This document shows positions 59,019 through 64,000 of a stretch of 64,000 nt of DNA, piece by piece. Numbering within the stretch: position 1 is the stretch's first letter; every line of letters begins with the position of its first letter. Below the pieces are notes generated by a model. It saw only the letters and a program-made list of their open reading frames with translations. It had not been told where the DNA came from and did not search any database. Origin of the DNA: an uncultured Collinsella sp. (GTDB taxonomy: Bacteria > Actinomycetota > Coriobacteriia > Coriobacteriales > Coriobacteriaceae); contig CABQLM010000003.1 in NCBI GenBank assembly GCA_902465105.1, positions 1 to 64,000 on the forward strand. The letters run 5' to 3'. A program made the position numbers and the translations under genes.

Positions 59019-60122
59019 ATGAGGTACTTTATCGTTTCGCATAACGCCACATTGGCGCTGTTGGCGCACATGCCGAACCCTCGCTTTGGGGATTCGGAGC
59101 CAGAGGTCGTGTCGATTGCGGGTGCCTGTGCGCTCTTGGACCAAGAAGCGCAGGAGGCTATCAATCACTATGACCTGGGGATCGAAACGCTGGATTTGCT
59201 GGTGCCGTCGCGCGCCGACCGTCGGCAGAGCAAACATGTTAAGACGCATCTGTGCACTAACGAGCTCCCAGCGGGTTCGCTTATCTCGCTGGGCCACTGG
59301 ATGGGCGACCTTGATGCGTATGTGTGCTCTCCCGAGCTGGCGTTTTTGCAGGCTGTGCACGATGGCGATGTGGCGGCGGCCGTCTATGCCGGCTATGCGA
59401 TGACATCGGATTACCGGCTGGATAACCTTGCTCCCGGTGGGGTAACAAGTAGGGATGCGGGCATGCGCGATGGCAGGCTCACGACTAAGGAGCTCATCGC
59501 GGCGTATATCGAGAAGTCCCCCAAGGTGAGGGGTCTCGCGAAGGCAAAGGCGCTGCTTGCATATGTGATCGAGGGGTCGCGCTCTCCGAGGGAGTCGGGG
59601 CTCTGCATGTTTATGTCGCTGCCTGCGCGCTACGGCGGGTATGCATTGGGCAAGGCCGAACTTAACAAGAAAGTCTTCATTCGCGATGGATACAATGACG
59701 GGCGCAATCGCAAGCTTCGCGTGTTGGAGCGCACGCCCGATATAACGCTTACGGCTAAAGTTGAAGTGGGCATGGATAAAGTAAAGGCCGGGCTGCTGCC
59801 AGAGGTGCTGACCGCGATGGTCGATTACGACAGCGATGCCATTCATGACGGGCGCGAGAAGATTTACAAGGATGCCGAGCGCCGCAACGAGTTGGAGCTG
59901 TTGAGCGGCGTGGCACACTTCACCGTGACGACTGACCAGGCAAATGACTACGACAGGCTCATCCGGCTGTGCGAACGCATCCGACGGAAGCTGCATCGGA
60001 ACAAGCGACCCGTTTTTAACAAGCCCATGAGCGAGGAGCAGCGATACTTTGCCCTCAAGCGCGTCGAAACGAAGCGGTTTAAGCTTTGGCAAACCGTAAT
60101 CGAGGCGCGTCAACATTGGTAG
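59019..60122 (+). CDS. Protein with probable C-terminal DUF559/Vsr-like nuclease domain
   Basis: The 367-residue product is not closely recognised. Its C-terminal part, VDYDSDAIHDGREKIYKD then RRNELELLSGVAHFTVTTDQ, resembles the DUF559/very-short-patch-repair PD-(D/E)XK fold: an acidic residue, a conserved His, then a K-D-x-x-R helix. The N-terminal 250 residues contain LVPSRADRRQSKHV and SPELAFLQ, as in coriobacterial DUF559 proteins linked to AbiEi-type architectures. This is inference from pattern only. The ribosome binding site is unclear (CTTCGCGCC before the ATG). It ends 38 bp before the palindromic element at 60161. Confidence 0.6.
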   Translation: MRYFIVSHNATLALLAHMPNPRFGDSEPEVVSIAGACALLDQEAQEAINHYDLGIETLDLLVPSRADRRQSKHVKTHLCTNELPAGSLISLGHWMGDLDAYVCSPELAFLQAVHDGDVAAAVYAGYAMTSDYRLDNLAPGGVTSRDAGMRDGRLTTKELIAAYIEKSPKVRGLAKAKALLAYVIEGSRSPRESGLCMFMSLPARYGGYALGKAELNKKVFIRDGYNDGRNRKLRVLERTPDITLTAKVEVGMDKVKAGLLPEVLTAMVDYDSDAIHDGREKIYKDAERRNELELLSGVAHFTVTTDQANDYDRLIRLCERIRRKLHRNKRPVFNKPMSEEQRYFALKRVETKRFKLWQTVIEARQHW

Positions 60123-60160
60123 GGGCGGTTGCTGGGCGTGGGGCCAAAGGCGTTATTGTC

Positions 60161-60340
60161 AGGTCTAATACTTTTCCCGAGAAGTGAACGAGTCAAAACG
60201 GACCCCCGAAACATCGACACTTTTGGGGGCTTATTTCCTGCGGTTTTGTCATTGGAATCCTGCGGTTTTGGCTTCAAAAAGTGTGGATGCTTCGGGGGGC
60301 CAAATTAGGTCGTTCACTTCTCGGGAAAAGTATTAGACCT
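60161..60340. repeat. 180-bp palindromic element, copy 2, 31-bp perfect ends
   Basis: Positions 60161-60191 and 60310-60340 are exact inverted repeats (31 bp) beginning AGGTCTAATACTTTTCCCGA. Inner arms ACCCCCGAAACATCGACA and a TGTGGATGCTTCGGGGGG-type partner are less perfect. The middle repeats TCCTGCGGTTTTG twice. It is the relative of the element at 47252. Confidence 0.88.
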
Positions 60341-60556
60341 GATTATGGGAAGGTTATCCGGATGTGGCCGCGAGGCTTGTGAAGGCCAGATCGGGCGGTC
60401 GCCAAGGCTGTTTGGGCGACTTTGGGTGTGGCGGGGGGTAATTGCCGACGATATCGAAGCGGCTTGGGGTCTGCTGGGATGATTGCCGGTTATGTAGAGG
60501 CGGTATCAGCCTCGATTGGAATGGTTATTGGAGCTGCCAACGGATTTGGCGACATA
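60341..60556. other. Intergenic stretch without supported gene
   Basis: I see no gene, RNA or clear signal between the palindromic element and the tRNA-Val terminator. Confidence 0.4.
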
Positions 60557-60592
60557 AAACAAAACAGCCCAGAGACATAGCCTCCGAGCTGT
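60557..60592 (-). terminator. Intrinsic terminator of tRNA-Val
   Basis: On the minus strand ACAGCTCGGAG pairs with CTCTGGGCTGT (two G-T pairs), followed by TTTGTTTT. Confidence 0.78.
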
Positions 60593-60599
60593 GAACATT

Positions 60600-60674
60600 T
60601 GGTGGGCGTTAGAAGATTTGAACTTCTGACCTCTTCCGTGTCAGGGAAGCGCTCTCCCCCTGAGCTAAACGCCC
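60600..60674 (-). tRNA. tRNA-Val (anticodon GAC)
   Basis: Read on the minus strand, GGGCGTT pairs with AACGCCC and ends ACCA. The D-arm TTAGCTCAGGGGGAGAGC, the anticodon loop CTGACAC (GAC, complement of 60640-60642) and the T-arm with TTCAAAT are in place. Confidence 0.96.
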
Positions 60675-60703
60675 GATCAAGGGTGCGCAAGCGCGCAAGG
60701 GAT

Positions 60704-60732
60704 AATATAACGGAGCCTGAACTCGGTGGCAA
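60704..60732 (-). promoter_or_regulatory. Promoter of tRNA-Val
   Basis: On the minus strand TTGCCA (complement of 60727-60732), 17-bp spacer, TATATT (complement of 60704-60709), about 30 bp before the tRNA. Confidence 0.7.
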
Positions 60733-60963
60733 GAACATTTTTAAAAATCGCTTACATTGCGGAATTCGGGGGCTTTGTCATATCCATTTCAAAAGAGCCT
60801 GCTGCCGCGATTTGGCTGTCGCGTAATGCAAGGCCATTGCGATATCGAGCTATGGAAAGACGCCTAAGGAATTGTCCTACCGATAAGCGGACAAGCCTCC
60901 AGCTGGTGCCTTCGCCGTGGTAAGGTAAGCCGAATTGCTTCCAGACTGTTTCGGGGGAGTGGA

Positions 60964-61986
60964 ATGAGCAAAGAGTGTGTCGAGCAGGTCGAAGGCGCAG
61001 GGGCTTCGGTGCCGATGACCGATATATCGAACATTGATGTGCCCGAGGGCACCGATGAGCTCAGCCGTAGCACCCGCCGCGCCTGGCGCGAGCGCCTGAA
61101 CAGCGCTTCGACTCGCAAGTTGATCGCGGGCGTCTTGGCTACGCTGGTGGGCGGTTCGTTTTGGGGCTTCTCGGGCACCAGCGCGAGTTTTCTGTTCGAT
61201 ACGTATCACGTCGACACCTTGTGGCTTATGAGCGTGCGCCAGATTCTCGCCGGCCTACTCTTTATGGCCGTGGTTGTTACGCACGACCGCGAGCGCCTGA
61301 TTAAGCTCTGGACCACACCCGCCGATCGTAAGCAGCTGCTGCTCTTTACCGCCTTTGGCCTGCTGTTCAACCAGTTTTGCTATCTTTCGGCCGTGCGCCT
61401 GACGAACGCCGGAACTGCGACGGTGCTCCAGTGCCTGCAGCTCGTTATTATCATGGGCTACACCTGCGTGACCGATCGCCGCATGCCGCGTACTCGCGAA
61501 GTCATCGGCATTGGCTTGGCTCTGGGCGGAACCTTTTTAATCGCCACCGGCGGCGACCCCACCAGCCTGAATATCTCGCCGCTTGGCCTGGCAGCAGGTC
61601 TTATGTGTGCGGTCAGCGCCACGTGTATGGCGGTGATTCCCGCCAAGATTCTGTCCGAATACGGCAGCCCCATCGTCACGGGCTCGGCAATGCTCGCGGC
61701 GGGCGTGGTCTCGTGTGTCTTCGTGCAGCCCTGGGCGCATATGCCGGCGCTCGACGCTGCCGGCGTCGAGGCGCTCGCGGTGTTCGTGGTCATCGGTTCG
61801 TTTTTTGCCTACATGCTCTATATGCAGGGCGTTAAGGACATTGGCTCGGTCCGCGCAAGCCTCATCGGAACCGTGGAGCCGGTCTCGGCGACCATCACGA
61901 GTGCCGTTATGCTGGGCACGGTGTTTTTGCCGACCGACCTTATCGGCTTTGCCATGATCATCGTGATGATGTTCCTCACGGTGTAG
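60964..61986 (+). CDS. EamA/DMT-family transporter 2
   Basis: The 340-residue product has a cytoplasmic N-terminus of about 55 residues, then ten predicted helices in two EamA repeats (GGSFWGFSGTSASFLFD, LTNAGTATVLQCLQLVIIMGY, GLMCAVSATCMAVIP). Substrate unknown; many relatives export amino acids or nucleosides. GGGGGAGTGGA precedes the ATG. It differs clearly from the EamA protein at 34711 and lacks the CGTTATA boxes. The 289 bp before it hold only the tRNA-Val promoter. Confidence 0.88.
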   Translation: MSKECVEQVEGAGASVPMTDISNIDVPEGTDELSRSTRRAWRERLNSASTRKLIAGVLATLVGGSFWGFSGTSASFLFDTYHVDTLWLMSVRQILAGLLFMAVVVTHDRERLIKLWTTPADRKQLLLFTAFGLLFNQFCYLSAVRLTNAGTATVLQCLQLVIIMGYTCVTDRRMPRTREVIGIGLALGGTFLIATGGDPTSLNISPLGLAAGLMCAVSATCMAVIPAKILSEYGSPIVTGSAMLAAGVVSCVFVQPWAHMPALDAAGVEALAVFVVIGSFFAYMLYMQGVKDIGSVRASLIGTVEPVSATITSAVMLGTVFLPTDLIGFAMIIVMMFLTV

Positions 61987-62006
61987 CCCCTGCGGTTGCT
62001 TTAAAG

Positions 62007-62061
62007 GATAATAGGCTGGCGGCGCGTTGCTTTGACGGCGCGCCTTTGTCTATAGAGAGGA
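62007..62061 (+). promoter_or_regulatory. glmM leader: -10-like box, hairpin, ribosome binding site
   Basis: GATAAT (62007-62012), then a hairpin GGCGCG...CGCGCC with TTTGT (62021-62049), then AGAGAGGA before the ATG at 62068. Confidence 0.5.
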
Positions 62062-62067
62062 TCTCTT

Positions 62068-63399
62068 ATGAAGTACTTTGGCACCGACGGCTTTCGCGGC
62101 GAGGCCAACGTTGGGCTGACGGTAGAGCACGCTTATAAGATCGGCCGCTTTGTGGGCTGGTATTACGGCGCCAACCGCGGGGCCAAGGCGCGCGTGATCG
62201 TGGGCAAGGACACGCGTCGTTCGAGCTATATGTTCGAGGCAGCGCTGGTGAGTGGCCTGGTCGCGAGCGGTGCGGACGCCTACATGCTGCACGTGATCCC
62301 CACTCCGGGCGTGGCGCATCAGACCGTGGAGGGCTGCTTCGATTGCGGCATCATGATCAGTGCGAGCCACAACCCGTTTTGCGATAACGGCATTAAGCTC
62401 GTCAACAGCGACGGCTTTAAGATGGACGAGGACGTGCTGGAGCTCATCGAGGATTACATCGATGGCAAGAGCGAGGTGCCGCTGGCCACGGGCAACCACA
62501 TCGGTGCCACGGTCGACTACATGCAAGGGCGTAACCGCTACATCGCCTCGCTTATCGCGAGCGCTAACTTTTCGCTGCAAGGTGTCAAGATCGGCATCGA
62601 TTGTGCCAACGGCTCGGCGTCTTCGGTTGCCAAGCCGGTGTTTGATGCGCTGGGTGCCGACGTGCGTGTGATTAACGCCGCACCCGATGGCTTTAACATC
62701 AACGTTGACTGCGGGTCCACGCATATCGAGCGCTTGCAGCGCCACGTGGTGGAGCAAGGCTTGGACGTGGGCTTTGCCTACGATGGCGATGCCGATCGCT
62801 GCCTGGCGGTGGACGAGCGCGGTCGCGTGGTCGACGGCGATCAGATTCTGTATGTGTGCGGCGTATACCTGAACAAGCACGGTCGACTTTCGGGCGGTAC
62901 TGTGGTGCCGACGATTGCCAGCAACTTTGGCCTGGTCAAGTCGCTGGAGCTTGCCGGCCTGAGCGCCGTGACCAGTGGCGTGGGCGACCGCCACGTGTAC
63001 GCCAAGATGCGCGAGGGCGGCTACAGCCTAGGCGGCGAGCAGACGGGCCATACGATCTTTGGCGATATCGAGCGCACGGGTGACGGTATCATGACCTCGC
63101 TTCGCGTGATGGAAGTGATTCGCGCCGAGCGCGAGACGCTTTCGCAGCTCGCGGCGCCGTGCAAGCTGCTGCCACAGGCGCAGGTTGCCGTGCGCGTGGC
63201 GGACAAGGACGCCGCGCTGGCTAACATGGGCGTGCAGGCCGCGATTGCCGAGGCCGAGGCCGCGCTGGCGGGCGAGGGCCGCGTGCTCGTGCGCAAGAGC
63301 GGAACCGAGTCGGTGATTCGCGTGCTGGCCGAGGCTCCCGGCCAAGCAGCCGCCGACGCCGCCATGAAGCGCATCGCGGGAGCGCTGGAAGCCCTTTAG
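62068..63399 (+). CDS. glmM: Phosphoglucosamine mutase
   Basis: The 443-residue product has the alpha-D-phosphohexomutase domains: the start KYFGTDGFRGEANV, the phosphoserine loop MISASHNPFCDNGIK, the metal loop AYDGDADRC, the sugar loop GGEQTGH and the phosphate-binding C-terminal RKSGTESVIRV. The N-terminal GTDGFRG and overall length fit GlmM, which makes glucosamine-1-phosphate for peptidoglycan, rather than phosphomannomutase, though related mutases cannot be excluded. AGAGAGGATCTCTT precedes the ATG. A terminator follows. Confidence 0.93.
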   Translation: MKYFGTDGFRGEANVGLTVEHAYKIGRFVGWYYGANRGAKARVIVGKDTRRSSYMFEAALVSGLVASGADAYMLHVIPTPGVAHQTVEGCFDCGIMISASHNPFCDNGIKLVNSDGFKMDEDVLELIEDYIDGKSEVPLATGNHIGATVDYMQGRNRYIASLIASANFSLQGVKIGIDCANGSASSVAKPVFDALGADVRVINAAPDGFNINVDCGSTHIERLQRHVVEQGLDVGFAYDGDADRCLAVDERGRVVDGDQILYVCGVYLNKHGRLSGGTVVPTIASNFGLVKSLELAGLSAVTSGVGDRHVYAKMREGGYSLGGEQTGHTIFGDIERTGDGIMTSLRVMEVIRAERETLSQLAAPCKLLPQAQVAVRVADKDAALANMGVQAAIAEAEAALAGEGRVLVRKSGTESVIRVLAEAPGQAAADAAMKRIAGALEAL

Positions 63400-63425
63400 T
63401 TACGCGGTTTTACCAAACCGCGTAA
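63400..63425 (+). terminator. Terminator after glmM
   Basis: TTACGCGGTTT, loop TACC, AAACCGCGTAA: same design and same loop as the one after SIS gene 1. Confidence 0.78.
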
Positions 63426-63427
63426 CC

Positions 63428-63526
63428 GCTCGACGCTGCAAACGGCTCCAAGCGGCAATCTGACGTTCAATTTCAAGGGCGCGACCAGAAGGTCAGCGCC
63501 CTTTCATTTCACGTCACCTTGCTCGC
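63428..63526. repeat. Dispersed intergenic repeat TCGACGCTGCAAACG, copy 4
   Basis: GCTCGACGCTGCAAACGGC, CAATCTGACGTTCAATTTCA, the AAGGGCGC/GCGCCCTTT hairpin and CACGTCACCTTGCTCGC. Closest to copy 2. Confidence 0.82.
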
Positions 63527-63529
63527 TTG

Positions 63530-63589
63530 CCCGGCACTTGAGGACGTTCCTATTGTGCCGGCATAAAAGGAACGTCCCTAAGTGCCGGG
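63530..63589. repeat. Palindrome CCCGGCACTT...GGACGTTCC...AAGTGCCGGG
   Basis: 63530-63550 and 63569-63589 are inverted repeats with one mismatch. The inner GGACGTTCC/GGAACGTCC relates it to the AAGAACGTCCCC family at 43040. Confidence 0.75.
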
Positions 63590-63604
63590 TCTCTGGCTTA
63601 GATG

Positions 63605-63647
63605 AAAAAAGGGGTGCCGCGGAACCAATTCCGCGGCGCCCCTTTGC
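63605..63647 (-). terminator. Terminator of the M32 carboxypeptidase gene
   Basis: AAGGGGTGCCGCGG pairs with CCGCGGCGCCCCTT; on the minus strand it is followed by TTTTTT. Confidence 0.85.
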
Positions 63648-63667
63648 GTTGGCGGGTTGCCTAAGCT

Positions 63668-64000
63668 TTACAGCTCGTAGAGCGTGGTGAACTTGTCCTG
63701 CAGGTAGCTGCAGTAGTAGCGGGCATCGAACGCCATGCCGCACGCGCCCTTGATGAGCTCCGGCGCGTCCTTGGCGCGGCCCCACTGCCAAATGTGCTCG
63801 CCGAGCCAGGCACGGACGGGCGCCAAATCGCCGCTTGCGCAGGCGCCGGTGAGGTCGACGCCGTCGCGGCACATGGCCGGCACGAACATGGCGTCGTAGG
63901 CGCTGCCCAGCGCATAGGTGGGGAAGTAACCAAACGAGCCGCCGCTCCAGTGCGTATCCTGCAGGCAGCCACGTGTGTCGTCGGGAACCGGAATGCCCAG
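63668..64000 (-). CDS. M32-family carboxypeptidase (Taq-type), C-terminal end
   Basis: The frame is open to the window edge, so only the last 110 residues are present; the complete M32 protein is normally about 500 residues. DTHWSGGSFGYFPTYALGSAY is the very conserved late M32 motif, and the end (ARYYCSYLQDKFTTLYEL) also fits. It is a zinc carboxypeptidase trimming peptides in the cytoplasm. The HEXXH motif lies outside the window. It converges on glmM. Confidence 0.88.
   Translation of the reverse strand: MGIPVPDDTRGCLQDTHWSGGSFGYFPTYALGSAYDAMFVPAMCRDGVDLTGACASGDLAPVRAWLGEHIWQWGRAKDAPELIKGACGMAFDARYYCSYLQDKFTTLYEL

Overview
The window reads as chromosomal DNA of a high-GC anaerobic actinobacterium, most likely a gut Coriobacteriia member such as Collinsella. 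The grounds are a pyruvate:ferredoxin oxidoreductase, rubrerythrin, an Fe-S type Rrf2 regulator, mannose-family PTS genes with SIS-domain sugar enzymes, two LytS/LytTR systems and frequent clean intrinsic terminators. The genus is inference; no search was run. I see no rRNA operon, CRISPR array, prophage or complete insertion sequence.

Layout. 1-8 kb: 3' part of the PFOR gene, a lone carbamate kinase, a C39-like peptidase, an APC permease and a metal-dependent amidohydrolase. 8-16.7 kb: two paralogous LytS/LytTR two-component systems around a zinc phospholipase-like protein, a UMF1 transporter and a glycosyltransferase, then a small phosphoesterase. 16.9-21.7 kb: tRNA-Asp, two MITE-like inverted-repeat elements, an Rrf2 regulator, a divergent MutY-like glycosylase, rubrerythrin and two small membrane proteins. 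21.8-32.4 kb: housekeeping and repair genes (rmuC, ABC exporter, nth, mfd, a PAP2 phosphatase, threonine aldolase, GNAT).

32.5-47.2 kb is the most coherent metabolic block. It holds three GntR/UTRA regulators, three SIS enzymes of the FrlB/GfrE/GfrF deglycase type, a mannose-family PTS (fused EIIAB, EIIC, EIID), a HAD phosphatase and an EamA permease, with YitT and RecQ genes interspersed. The inferred job is PTS uptake of glycated amines (Amadori-type compounds) or related aminosugars and cleavage of the phosphorylated product. Each regulator can be paired with its own repeated DNA box, which suggests three separate small regulons.

47.5-53.7 kb: an L-2-hydroxyacid (lactate-type) dehydrogenase, MetA with the residue predictive of acetyl-CoA use, 5-formyl-THF cyclo-ligase and a large M16C metalloprotease. 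53.7-60.1 kb is an accessory stretch: an AlbA_2/Schlafen-type ATP-binding protein behind a doubled three-site operator array, an HNH endonuclease, a zinc-ribbon protein, a DUF5710 protein and a protein with a DUF559-like nuclease domain. 60.6-64 kb: tRNA-Val, an EamA permease, glmM and the 3' end of an M32 carboxypeptidase gene.

A striking property is the density of short dispersed palindromic repeats between genes. At least five families recur within these 64 kb, often touching stop codons or forming terminators. Several genes also carry a terminator-like hairpin between a -10-like hexamer and the ribosome binding site.
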